In this document: positions 1 to 7,770 of the stretch, in pieces
Position numbering within the stretch: the first letter of the stretch is position 1
Layout: the number at the start of each line of letters is the position of its first letter
Notes under the pieces: generated by a model
Database searches by the model: none
The model's input: only the letters and a program-made list of their open reading frames with translations
What the model was told of the DNA's origin: nothing
Translations under genes and position numbers: made by a program
Source of the DNA: an uncultured Mycoplasmataceae bacterium
Lineage (GTDB): Bacteria; Bacillota_I; Bacilli_A; Mycoplasmatales; Mycoplasmoidaceae
DNA length: 13,867 nt
Assembly: GCA_949290035.1 (NCBI GenBank)
Contig: CASEQO010000047.1
Span: 1-13,867, forward strand
Reading direction: 5' to 3'

Positions 1-281
1 AAAGAATTCAAGAATTATCTACAATTACAAAATAATTTATTTCATAACTTATTTTTGAAACCAATTTGATACAAATTGCTTTCATTGCTTGAAAATTAGG
101 ATAATTTTCTTTTAGAAATTATCCTAATGTGTTATTATAAAGTTAGTGGTGCCAAATGTGTGTCCATTCTAATCAATATTTCTTATTATTTCTTGTTAAT
201 ATTAATTATTATTTCTTATTGAAATTTAATACTAAAATCTTGTTTAAATTCAAGCTATATAAATTGCCATTATAAAAACAA
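1..281. other. Gene-free stretch at left edge
   Basis: No supported gene lies here. The stretch follows the suf terminator. It holds one long hairpin (95-128) and a TATAAT on the minus strand (139-134), which would place a transcript start close to that hairpin. A 28-codon minus-strand reading frame opens at 85 and runs off the window edge. It has no ribosome binding site and resembles no protein I recognise. The ten-base string ATTTCTTATT occurs twice (178-187 and 211-220), which is unremarkable in DNA this AT-rich. Confidence 0.5.
95..128 (-). repeat. 13-bp inverted repeat (hairpin) with 8-nt loop
   Basis: The arms 95-107 (ATTAGGATAATTT) and 116-128 are perfect reverse complements around an 8-nt loop. 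Read on the minus strand, the second arm runs into only about four T residues, so it would be a weak backup terminator for suf read-through. It could instead be a 5' leader structure of a minus-strand transcript, because a TATAAT lies just upstream at 139-134. The sequence does not decide between these. Confidence 0.45.
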
Positions 282-307
282 AAAACCATTTTATTAAAAA
301 TGGTTTT
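282..307 (-). terminator. Rho-independent terminator of the suf operon
   Basis: A perfect 11-bp stem (282-292 with 297-307) closes a 4-nt ATTA loop. On the minus strand it is followed at once by a T-rich tract (TTTTTTGTTTTTAT). It begins 11 nt after the sufB stop codon, the expected place for the end of the sufCDSUB transcript. Confidence 0.85.
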
Positions 308-318
308 AAATATTATTT

Positions 319-1716
319 TTATCCAATTGAACCTTCCATATCTAATTTGATTAATCTATTTAGTTCAACTGCATATTCCATTGGTAATTCTTTTACAAAT
401 GGTTCTATAAATCCTAAAATAATTAAAAATTCCGCTTCTTCTTTACTTATACCTTTACTCATTAAGTAAAATAATTGTGAATCACTTATTGTAGATATTT
501 TTGCTTCATGTTCTAATGATGATTGTGAATTATTAACTATTTCTGTAGGTATAGTATCACTTCTTGATATATCATCAAGTATTAATGTATCACATTCTAC
601 ATGACTTATAGAATTTATTGCTTCTTTTGCAATAACTACTTTACCTCTATATCTACTATCACCACCATTTAAAGATACTGATTTAGATATAATTGATGAT
701 CTTGTATTTGGAGCAAGATGAATCATTTTTGCTCCAACATCTTGAATAGTATTTGAACTTCCTATAGCTATAGATATGCTATCACTTTTAGCTCCATATC
801 CAGCTAATATTGATGCAGGATATTTCATATTTAATCCTGCACCAATATTTCCATCTATTCAAGACATATTTCCATTATCTAAAACTTTTGCTCTTTTAGT
901 AACTAAATTTAATACATTCTTTGATCAGTTTTGAATTGTAGTATATCTACATGATGCATTTTTATTTACAAACACTTCTACAACTGCTGCATGTAAATTA
1001 TTTTCACTATATATTGGAGCTGTACATCCTTCAACATAATGTAGTGATGAATTTGATTCAACTATAATTAATGTTCTTTCGAATTGTCCTGTTTTCATTC
1101 CATTTATTCTAAAATATGCTTGAAGAGGTTTTTCAAGAACAACATTTTCTGGAACATATATGAATGACCCCCCAGATCATACTGCTGTATTAAGTGCAGC
1201 ATATTTATTATCTGAATATGGTACTAATTTCCCAAAATATTTTTTTACTAAATCTGGATATTCAATAATAGCGGTTTCAATATTTGTAAAAATAACACCT
1301 TGTAAAGCAAGTTCATCAGCTATTTTTTTATAAACAACTTCTGAATCATATTGAGTTGAAACACCATTTAAAAATTTAGCTTCTGCTTCTGGAATACCTA
1401 TTTTTTCAAAAGTTTTTTTAATATTTTCTGGAACTTTTTCCCATTCATCTTCAGTTCTTTTCGATGAGGTAGAATAATAAGTAATATCATCAAAATCTAT
1501 AAAAGAAAGATCTGGACCAAAATTTGGATTAGGCATTTTTAAAAATTGCTTATATGCTTCTAATCTAATATTTAACATTCATTCTGGTTCATTTTTAATT
1601 TCAGAAATTTTTCTTATAACTTCTTCATTTAATCCTTTAGGAAATTTAATAATAGCATTATCGCCATCATTAAATCCATAATTATAATCATCTAGTTTAA
1701 AATCTTTATTATTCAT
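319..1716 (-). CDS. sufB: SufB, Fe-S cluster assembly scaffold protein
   Basis: SufB is the scaffold subunit of the cytosolic SufBCD complex, on which nascent iron-sulfur clusters are built. Reading TGA as Trp gives one 465-residue frame, the usual length for Firmicute SufB. Recognisable stretches include [37 protein letters not shown] and NMSWIDGN. The C-terminal core has VECDTL with the conserved cysteine that receives sulfur, and HEAKIS plus QLFYLMSKG, which carry the His/Glu pair implicated in cluster assembly. Four Trp codons are TGA (in EPEW, AVWSGG, QNWS and MSWID) and one is TGG. The ATG overlaps the sufU stop by one base (TAATG) and has no clear ribosome binding site, so translation is probably coupled. 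This is the last gene of the operon. Confidence 0.97.
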
Positions 1717-2150
1717 TATTTAATACCATCAATTATTTTTTTTGTAGCATCTATTCCTATAGTTGCACATTTAATTCTATTTGCTTGTTTATTAACATTA
1801 GAAAATACTTTTAGTGTATCAATTATGTTTTCATCATATTCATTACTTTGAATCATATTTATGTAGTTATCTAAAATTAATTTAACATCTTTTATTGGTT
1901 TATTAGATATTAAATTACATAATATATTTGTAGATGCTGTACTTACTGCACACCCTATACCTGAAAATAATGCATCTACTACTATATCACTTTCTATTTT
2001 TAGATATACACTTATATTATCAATACATGATTCTGAATTATTATTAAATTCAAGATAACCATTTGGTTTTGTATCAACTTTTTTATTGGGATGTTCATAA
2101 TTATCCATAATTATTAATCTTGAATATTCTTGATCATTAAATGATGCCAT
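1716..2150 (-). CDS. sufU: SufU, zinc-dependent sulfur-transfer protein
   Basis: This 144-residue IscU-like protein of the SufU type accepts persulfide sulfur from SufS and passes it to the SufBCD scaffold. The zinc ligands expected for SufU are all in place: Cys42 and Asp44 (SCIDN), Cys67 (GIGCAVST) and Cys128 (RIKCATIG). The spacing between the second and third cysteines is the longer one that separates SufU from IscU. The ATG lies inside the end of sufS (14-nt overlap) and follows a strong Shine-Dalgarno sequence, AAAAGGAG. Its stop overlaps the sufB start. The SufS-SufU pairing is the standard Gram-positive arrangement. Confidence 0.95.
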   Translation of the reverse strand: MASFNDQEYSRLIIMDNYEHPNKKVDTKPNGYLEFNNNSESCIDNISVYLKIESDIVVDALFSGIGCAVSTASTNILCNLISNKPIKDVKLILDNYINMIQSNEYDENIIDTLKVFSNVNKQANRIKCATIGIDATKKIIDGIK

Positions 2151-3345
2151 CTAACTCATCTCCTTTTTTATATTTTCTAATAACTTCTAAAAGCTTATCA
2201 ATATCTTCTTTTTCAGTATATAAATACATTGATACTCTTACAACATCAGTTTCATGTATATTATCTACCATTAGTTTTGCACAAGATAATCCTGATCTTA
2301 CAATTATTTTATTTCTTCCTAAATAATTTGCATAATCTTGTCCAAATATACCTTTAATTTTAAATACAGTTATATATGTATCTATATCTTTATTAAAAAT
2401 AATTACATCTTTTATTTTAGACAATTCTTTATCTAAATATTTTTTTAAATTAACTAATCTTTTAAATTCTTTATTAATATCAATTTTTAGTAAATATTTT
2501 AAAGCAGCGTTTCAACCAAATATTCCTAATACATTTGGTGTTCCGCCTTCATATTTTTCTACATTATTTAATAATGTATATTCTGATTTGGTAATAGTAT
2601 TATTCATCCCACCACCTAATATATAAGGTTTAAAATCTTTTGATATATTTTGTGAAAAATATATCATTCCTAAACCAGTTGGTCCTGTCATTTTATGAGC
2701 TGAACAAACTACAAAATCTATTTTAGATTTATCTAAATTCATTTTATGCATAGTTAAATATTGAGTTGCATCAATACAAACTATAGCATCTTTATTAATT
2801 TTTTTAATTTTGTTTGATAAATCTTCAGCATTTAATATAGAACCTAATAAATTAGTAGCATTTGCAAAAGAAACTATTTTGGTTTTCTTAGAAATTTTTT
2901 TTAATAAATCTTTTTCATCTAAATAATTATTTTTAACATCTGCAAATATTATTTTAGCCTTTTTTTCTTCAGCTATTCTATATCAAGGTAATAAATTAGA
3001 AGCATGTTCCATTGTGTTTAATATAATCTCATCACCTTCATTCAATAAATGTTTTATTCCGTCTGCTATCATGTTTAATGAAAATGTTGCACTTGGAGTA
3101 AAAATAATATTTTCATAATGAATAGTATTTAATCATTGCGCTAATAATTTTCTAGTTTCTAGAATTACTTCAGAACATTTATATGTATATATTGAATCTT
3201 TATTGTGTGGATTATATGATCAATTTTCAATGTAATCTTTGATAGCGTTTTCTACATCATATGTTTTTAATGAAGTAGCTGCACTATCAAGATAAACAAA
3301 GTCTTGATGATCTTTAAATCAAGGAAAATCTTTTTTATAACTCAT
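2137..3345 (-). CDS. sufS: SufS, cysteine desulfurase (PLP-dependent)
   Basis: SufS removes sulfur from L-cysteine, giving alanine and an enzyme persulfide that SufU accepts. The frame is 402 residues, typical for SufS, once five TGA codons (residues 9, 42, 71, 121 and 278) are read as Trp. The PLP-binding lysine is Lys218 in CSAHKMTGPTG, with Asp192 and Gln195 (IDATQ) in the cofactor pocket. His114 in MEHASNLLPW is the conserved stacking histidine. Cys355 in VRSGLSCAKL is the active-site cysteine in the short group II (SufS-like) context. The ATG at 3345 follows a GGAGGA element 11 nt upstream and overlaps the end of sufD by 11 nt. Confidence 0.96.
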
Positions 3346-3913
3346 TGTTAAAAAAATCCTCCACTTTTTTATAAATTAATTCTTTATTTGACTCATTTTT
3401 TTGATTATCTATATGTCTTGAATAGAACAAGTTTGATAATAGAATTTTAGCATTTTCTTCACTTATGCCTTTTGATAATAAGTAGAATAAATAATCTTTT
3501 CTTAAATGTCCTATTGATAGCTTATGACTTGCTTTTATTTTATTTGTATCAATGATTAAATTTGGATTACCAGCAATCTTTGCATCATTTGATAATAATA
3601 ATCCGTGAATTTCTTGAACACAATTATTATCAAATGTTTTTTCTTTTACATAACTATTTAAATTGAATGAGATGTTTGCTTTTTTAGATATTCCATAACA
3701 ATAGCATTCACTTATAGATGAAGAAAAATTATGATACATATTCACATTTACAATTTTATTTTTTAATTCACTTAATATAGACATATTAATGATTATTTTT
3801 GCATTTTCTTCTAAATGAACATTTAATTCATATTGATCTATATTTTTGTTAATATCTAAAATTGAAAAAAATTTTGTATTATTTTTCTTGACTAATATAT
3901 TAAATGTTTTCAT
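3335..3913 (-). CDS. sufD: SufD-like protein, short form (Fe-S scaffold partner)
   Basis: SufD pairs with SufB and binds SufC; the trimer is needed for iron entry and cluster assembly. This copy has only 192 residues, against roughly 400 or more in E. coli and Bacillus. What remains matches the C-terminal core: a beta-rich stretch, then IKASHKLSIG with the conserved histidine (His130) and YLFYLLSKGISEENAK, closely parallel to the SufB tail. The N-terminal half of a usual SufD is missing. No frame upstream could supply it, because sufC ends there with a 14-nt overlap. The start has no clear Shine-Dalgarno and is probably coupled to sufC. Position between sufC and sufS supports the call; whether it is a reduced but working SufD is inference. 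Confidence 0.85.
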   Translation of the reverse strand: MKTFNILVKKNNTKFFSILDINKNIDQYELNVHLEENAKIIINMSILSELKNKIVNVNMYHNFSSSISECYCYGISKKANISFNLNSYVKEKTFDNNCVQEIHGLLLSNDAKIAGNPNLIIDTNKIKASHKLSIGHLRKDYLFYLLSKGISEENAKILLSNLFYSRHIDNQKNESNKELIYKKVEDFFNNEL

Positions 3914-4640
3914 TTTTTAACCAACCATATCCATTTGTATTAACTTTTTCAATTAATTCAAATCCACCTATAGCTCTTATTTTTCCTTCAAGTAAAACAA
4001 TAACTTTATTTGGTTTTAGTTTTGTAAATATTTTTTCATTATGACTTACTAAAACAATTGATTTTTTTTCTTCTGAAAACCAATCTAATATTTTCTTACA
4101 TATTAAATCTAATGAATCTACATCCAATCCAGAATCTATTTCATCTAATAATAATAATTTAGGATTAATTAATAACATTTGTAAGATTTCACTTTTTTTC
4201 TTTTCACCACCAGAAAATCCTAGATTAATATGTCTTTTTAAAATATCTCTATTTAAATCTAATTCTTTAATATACTTTTCTGTTAATGAAAATAATTCTA
4301 CTATTGATATAGGGTTTTCTCTATGTGAATTAATCATTAATTTTAAAAAATCTATCATATTAACCCCAGGTATTTCTTCAGAAATTTGAGGAGTTAAAAA
4401 TATTCCTAATTTAGAAATATCATTTGGTTCTAAATTATTAATATTAATGTTATTAAAGTAGATTTCTCCATTATCTTTATTTATAGAATAATGATTAAAT
4501 ATAGATTTTAATATAGTAGATTTACCATGTCCATTTGGACCTAATATAGCTACAATATCACCTTCATCAACTTCTATATTAATATCTTCTAAAATTTTTC
4601 TATCCTCAACAGATACTGATAAGTTTTTTATATTTAACAT
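3900..4640 (-). CDS. sufC: SufC, ABC-type ATPase of Fe-S assembly
   Basis: SufC is the ATPase that drives conformational change of the SufBCD scaffold; it is cytosolic and not a transporter. The 246-residue protein has all ABC motifs: Walker A GPNGHGKST (34-42), Q-loop Gln85, signature FSGGEKKK (142-149), Walker B LLLLDE (162-167), D-loop SGLD (170-173) and switch histidine His200 in VLVSH. The wording GHGKST and SGGEKKK is characteristic of SufC. It is the first gene of the suf operon. Its ATG follows an AAAGGA element, 8 nt upstream. Both Trp codons are TGG, unlike most genes in the window. Confidence 0.96.
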   Translation of the reverse strand: MLNIKNLSVSVEDRKILEDINIEVDEGDIVAILGPNGHGKSTILKSIFNHYSINKDNGEIYFNNININNLEPNDISKLGIFLTPQISEEIPGVNMIDFLKLMINSHRENPISIVELFSLTEKYIKELDLNRDILKRHINLGFSGGEKKKSEILQMLLINPKLLLLDEIDSGLDVDSLDLICKKILDWFSEEKKSIVLVSHNEKIFTKLKPNKVIVLLEGKIRAIGGFELIEKVNTNGYGWLKNENI

Positions 4641-4658
4641 GTTTTGTTTTCCTTTATA

Positions 4659-4693
4659 TTAATAATTATATAAATACAATTTTAAAATATTTT
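4659..4693 (-). promoter_or_regulatory. Candidate promoter of sufCDSUB
   Basis: The minus strand has a perfect TATAAT (4670-4665) about 25 bp upstream of the sufC start, followed by the AAAGGA ribosome binding site. The hexamer 17 bp further up (AAAATA, 4693-4688) is a poor -35. The site overlaps the end of fic, so the suf operon may be transcribed from here as well as by read-through from fic. In DNA this AT-rich, chance matches to -10 boxes are common. Confidence 0.4.
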
Positions 4694-5866
4694 ATTTTTT
4701 AAAAATTTTGAATAATTAATTCTATATAAACCATTTCTATGATTTTCAGATTTTTCTAAAATTTCATATTCTATTAATTGATTTATTTCTCTATAAATAT
4801 ATTGTTTAGTATATTCTTTGTAATTATTTAAAATTAATGATAATTTTATTAATGATGTTTCATCGCAATTATATGTTTTTCTATATGACTGATCTCACAT
4901 CAAAATGTCTTTTTGAATTGCTGATAATGATTTATTAAATTTTCTATTTACAATCTTATTTATATCAACTACATTCTTATAGAATATTTTTTGTAATGTT
5001 AATATATCTATTATAGTTGCAACAAAATAGGTAAGATCAATACAATTAGAACCCATTGTTTTTTTAAACAACGATAAATATCTATCTCTAAATCCCATTA
5101 TTGCTGTTGAAAAAAAAGCTAATTCATTATAAAAATTACTATTAATTGCCTTCCACAATACTAATATTCTTCCAGTTCTTCCATTAAAATCATAGAAAGG
5201 ATGTATAAATTCAAAATAATAATGAATAATAATTATTTTTATTAATAATTCTTCTTTACAATCTTCATTATCATCTGAATTTATATAGTTAAATAAATCC
5301 TCCATATATTCATCTATTTTATTTGAATCCAAACCATAATTTTTACCAATAGAAACACTTTCTTTTCTATAATATTTGCCATCTAATTTATTATTACCCA
5401 TGTCAATATCGTTAGTTAGCATATTATATATTAAATTTAAGTTATCTTTATTAATAGATCTTTTTTGATGAATATAAGTCATTACATTAAAAACATTATC
5501 AGCCATTGTATCAATTTCATCAACTTCTTTTTTATTGAAGATATTTTCTATGTATTTTCTAGATGATGAATAACTTTCTATTAATAAATTATTGTAAATT
5601 TCATGTAATATTGAACTTTTGAATTTTTCTTCTAATCTTCTAATATTATCAACATCATTTGAAATATTAAAAAACTTATTTACTAGTGGATCTAATATTT
5701 TTTTATTGATGTGAAAATTTATTTTTTCACTTGCTTTTAATGGTAGTTCAATATAATCTCTATTATAAAAATTTTTGTATTTTTTAAGAACATCATTTAT
5801 TGATACTTTATTGTTTATTAACAACTTATCATTATATAGAATATTTTTTGAAATATAGTCCTTCAT
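4682..5866 (-). CDS. Fic-domain protein, probable AMP-transferase (AMPylator)
   Basis: Fic proteins usually transfer AMP from ATP to a Ser, Thr or Tyr hydroxyl of a target protein. The frame has 394 residues (Trp238 is TGG, Trp324 is TGA). The active-site loop HPFYDFNGRTGR spans 222-233 and has the catalytic His, the metal-binding Asp and both phosphate-binding Arg residues. An N-terminal Fic_N-like part (about 30-110) contains LLIESYSSSRK, which lines up with the usual inhibitory helix (S/T-x3-E-G/N); Glu97 is kept but the flanking Ser and Gly are Asn93 and Ser98. The tail (about 315-394) looks like a winged helix, as in many stand-alone Fic proteins. The ATG follows GAGGAAGT and a TATAAT. 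The gene ends 41 bp before sufC. The target is unknown. Confidence 0.88.
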
Positions 5867-5883
5867 ACTTCCTCTTCAAGACT

Positions 5884-5923
5884 ATTATAACATATAGTAA
5901 ACAAAATTAATTTTATTTACTAT
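5884..5923 (-). promoter_or_regulatory. fic promoter with overlapping 30-bp palindrome
   Basis: An extended -10 box (TGT plus TATAAT, with the hexamer at 5889-5884) lies 18 bp upstream of the fic ATG. Immediately upstream, 5894-5923 is a near-perfect palindrome: outer arms ATAGTAAA and TTTACTAT, inner AAAATTAATTTT, with a single mismatched pair (5902/5915). It covers the place where a -35 box would sit, and no good -35 is seen. This layout suggests an operator for a dimeric repressor. The winged-helix tail of the Fic protein itself could be that regulator, but this is inference. Confidence 0.5.
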
Positions 5924-5962
5924 GTATTTATTATAAGTTTAATATGTTTTATTTTTTATTTT

Positions 5963-5990
5963 AAAAAGTAGATTATTATTTAATAATCTA
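5963..5990 (-). terminator. AT-only hairpin, possible second terminator
   Basis: The arms TAGATTATTA (5969-5978) and TAATAATCTA (5981-5990) are perfect complements separated by two bases, and on the minus strand they are followed by CTTTTT. The weak AT stem makes termination uncertain. It would act after the stronger hairpin at 6022-6056. Confidence 0.4.
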
Positions 5991-6021
5991 TATAAAAATA
6001 AATAATAAATGCTATAAACAA

Positions 6022-6056
6022 TAAAAAAGATGGCTTTTGCTATTTAAAGTGCCATC
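6022..6056 (-). terminator. Probable Rho-independent terminator of the ATPase transcript
   Basis: On the minus strand, GATGGC (6056-6051) pairs with GCCATC (6034-6029). Some inner TTT/AAA pairing is possible, and a run of six T residues follows directly. The stem is one of the most G+C-rich pieces of non-coding DNA here. It lies about 200 bp past the ATPase stop codon, so the transcript would carry a long 3' tail that includes the relic at 6096-6126. Confidence 0.65.
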
Positions 6057-6252
6057 AACTTTATCATACGATGTATTCTATTCTTTTTTTATAATGTTGC
6101 CGGAATACTGCAGAATCCAATAGCTGATTTTTCAACAATCTTATTTTACTATTTAAATTTAACTTTTATTAATTTTCTAATTTATATGATATTTGCTACT
6201 TTATCAATTTTATATAACTGCCTAAAATAATTTTTTATTCTAATTTAAAGAA

Positions 6253-7503
6253 TTAAAACAAATCCAAATCAGCAAAATTTATAACATAATCACCATTTAT
6301 TTTATAGTTATATCCAGCTGATGTGATAATTAACTTAAATAATGGTTTATTAGATATATTACTTTGTTTTGAAGTTACAATACTACATATGTAATCCATT
6401 CTTTTAAATATTGATTCTGCATCTTCATAAGATACACCTAATTTTATTTCAATTGGAATTCATTTACCATTAGGTATATGAATTATTGCATCAATTTCAT
6501 TTCCTTTATTATCTCTATAAAAATATAATTCAGCATTATTATTTTCACAAAAAACTTTTAAATCTTTTATTACTAAATTTTCAAAATATATTCCATAAGT
6601 ATTTAAATCAGATAATAATTGTTCTTTTGAATTTATACCTAATAAATTTAATCCTATAGATGGATCAAATAAATATGTTTTAGGAGATGAAATTATTTTA
6701 TATTTTGATCTAAAGTTTATCTCTCAATGATGAATATCAAAAATTAAGAATATACTATCATATACATTTAAATATTTATCTAGAGTTTTTATATCAAGAA
6801 CTTCATTAATATCAGACAATATTTTAGATTTTTTTATTTGTGTAGTATTTAATCTTGCAATTGATGTTAATATTTTTTTAGATATAGATCCATCATAATT
6901 TAAATTTATATGTTCTTTTACATTCATTGATAAAATAGAATCAATATATTGATTTGATAAATCATTAAAATAATCTTCTTTTTTTAAATTTGGTCATCCA
7001 CCAGAAATTAAAAAATCTAAAATATTATTACTATTGTTTAATTTAATTTCAGATAAATCATAATTATCATTATTTAATAAATTATTAAAATTTATAAAAC
7101 ACTTATGTTTTTCACAAAAAGCTAAAGTATCTAGTTTAATTCTCCCAAACCTTCCTGCCCCACTATGAAATACCTTATCTTTATTGTAAAGTATAGATGA
7201 ACCAGTTAATATATACAATCCTCTATTATCATTAGTCATATCTATTATATGTCTTATCTTATCTCATATTTCTGGTACTACTTGTCATTCATCTATTAAT
7301 CTAGGATATTCACCGTTTAGTATTTCTTTTTCTCTATATATTTTTAATAAGTTATTATTATTTTCATTGGCTAAAAAATATTGACTTTTTGAGTATTTTT
7401 TTCCTAAATATGTTTTTCCAGAATATTTTGGCCCATATAATAAAACACATCCAAATATTGATAAATACCTTTTTATTTTCTTTTCAATAATTCTATTGTA
7501 CAT
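6253..7503 (-). CDS. AAA_14/DUF4143-type ATPase of unknown target
   Basis: The 416-residue frame (five TGA codons read as Trp) has the layout of the widespread 'ATP-binding protein with DUF4143' family. Walker A is GPKYSGKT (24-31), the Walker B region is RLIDEWQ (68-74), and ILTGSS plus HSGAGRFGRI follow as sensor and arginine-rich segments. The C-terminal part has NEIDAI and IEIKLG (about 335-356), the acidic/Lys pattern of the restriction-nuclease-like fold often seen in DUF4143. The biological role of this family is poorly known; some members are linked to toxin or transcription control. I prefer the ATG at 7503, which has AGGA 8 nt upstream, over the ATG 12 codons earlier, which lies inside the 23-bp repeats. 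It stands alone, behind an elaborate upstream region. Confidence 0.85.
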
Positions 7504-7523
7504 AATATAAATCCTAAATATCA

Positions 7524-7535
7524 ATATATATAATA
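7524..7535 (-). promoter_or_regulatory. Candidate extended -10 promoter next to the ATPase gene
   Basis: The minus strand shows TGG followed by TATTAT (7535-7530), an extended -10 arrangement about 27 bp before the preferred ATPase start. The -35 region would fall inside the 23-bp repeats, so a protein bound there could block it. No convincing -35 hexamer is present. Confidence 0.35.
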
Positions 7536-7537
7536 CC

Positions 7538-7606
7538 ATAAAATCCCGAAAAATTCCTTTATAAAATCCCGAAAAATTCCTTTATAAAATCCCAAAAAAT
7601 TCCCGT
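7538..7606 (-). repeat. Three tandem 23-bp repeats upstream of the ATPase gene
   Basis: Two perfect copies (7538-7560 and 7561-7583) and one diverged copy (7584-7606) lie head to tail. On the minus strand the shared core is GGAATTTTTCGGGATTTTAT. The G+C-rich CGGGA blocks stand out from the surrounding AT. The 23-bp period is close to two helical turns, so bound proteins would lie roughly on one face. The array ends a few bases before a -10 candidate, which points to a regulatory array rather than coding DNA. Confidence 0.75.
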
Positions 7607-7644
7607 ATTAAAAAATAATTACTAAATCTGTCTTAATAAATTGA

Positions 7645-7672
7645 TATTTTTGTGAAAAAATTCACAAAAATA
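7645..7672. promoter_or_regulatory. Palindrome 1, TGTGA-N6-TCACA operator-like site
   Basis: The 12-bp arms 7645-7656 and 7661-7672 are perfect complements around AAAA. The core, TGTGAAAAAATTCACA (7651-7666), fits the TGTGA-N6-TCACA form used by CRP/FNR-type dimers and by several other helix-turn-helix families. No such regulator is encoded in the window. It could also fold as an RNA hairpin, but no T tract follows it. Confidence 0.55.
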
Positions 7673-7683
7673 GCTACTAAAAA

Positions 7684-7699
7684 TGTGAAAAATTTCACA
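7684..7699. promoter_or_regulatory. Palindrome 2, TGTGA-N6-TCACA operator-like site
   Basis: TGTGAAAAATTTCACA is a perfect 16-bp palindrome apart from its two central bases, and it differs from the core of palindrome 1 at one position. The two cores start 33 bp apart, close to three helical turns, so two dimers would face the same side. Both lie between the upstream TATAAT (7738-7733) and the ATPase gene. Confidence 0.55.
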
Positions 7700-7732
7700 A
7701 AAATATCGAATTTAATTCTTTTGAAATTTCAT

Positions 7733-7738
7733 ATTATA
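7733..7738 (-). promoter_or_regulatory. -10 candidate upstream of the two palindromes
   Basis: A perfect TATAAT on the minus strand lies directly past the hsdR terminator and upstream of both TGTGA palindromes and the 23-bp repeats. A start from here would give the ATPase gene a leader of about 220 nt containing all of these elements. No clear -35 is seen. A 10-bp palindrome, TGAAATTTCA (7722-7731), sits at the presumed start point. Confidence 0.35.
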
Positions 7739-7770
7739 CAATAATACAATAATTAAATATAAATGTATAT

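Larger units (their letters stand above)
5924..6252. other. Gene-free stretch between the ATPase gene and fic
   Basis: No gene is supported. The stretch holds two hairpins that could end transcription of the ATPase gene (5969-5990 and 6022-6056) and one short island, 6096-6126, whose base composition is near 48% G+C in DNA otherwise near one fifth. On the minus strand the island reads for 18 codons (ending SAIGFCSIPATL, then TAA), with stop codons directly upstream. It may be the eroded 3' end of a lost gene, for example a transposase, but I do not recognise the family. Confidence 0.5.

Noticed and set aside
1..85. Partial minus-strand reading frame of 28 codons running off the left edge
   Set aside because: No ribosome binding site and no recognisable similarity; too short to call in AT-rich DNA.
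1168..1173. G6 run (C6 on + strand) in sufB as a further phase switch
   Set aside because: It encodes the invariant Gly-Gly of WSGGSF in a likely essential gene, is in frame, and is too short to expect frequent slippage.
2141..2326. Plus-strand open frame of 61 codons
   Set aside because: Lies antisense to sufS and sufU, whose products are certain; composition is that of a shadow frame.
5569..5575. A strict S/T-x3-E-G/N inhibitory motif in Fic
   Set aside because: The aligned residues are Asn and Ser at the flanking positions, so only the Glu is kept; reported as degenerate instead.
7538..7606. CRISPR array
   Set aside because: The 23-bp units are directly adjacent with no spacers, only three copies exist, and no cas genes are present.
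7684..7715. Palindrome 2 as a Rho-independent terminator
   Set aside because: The stem is only 7 bp with a 2-nt centre; although T residues follow on the minus strand, the near-identical twin 33 bp away lacks a T tract, so an operator pair fits better.
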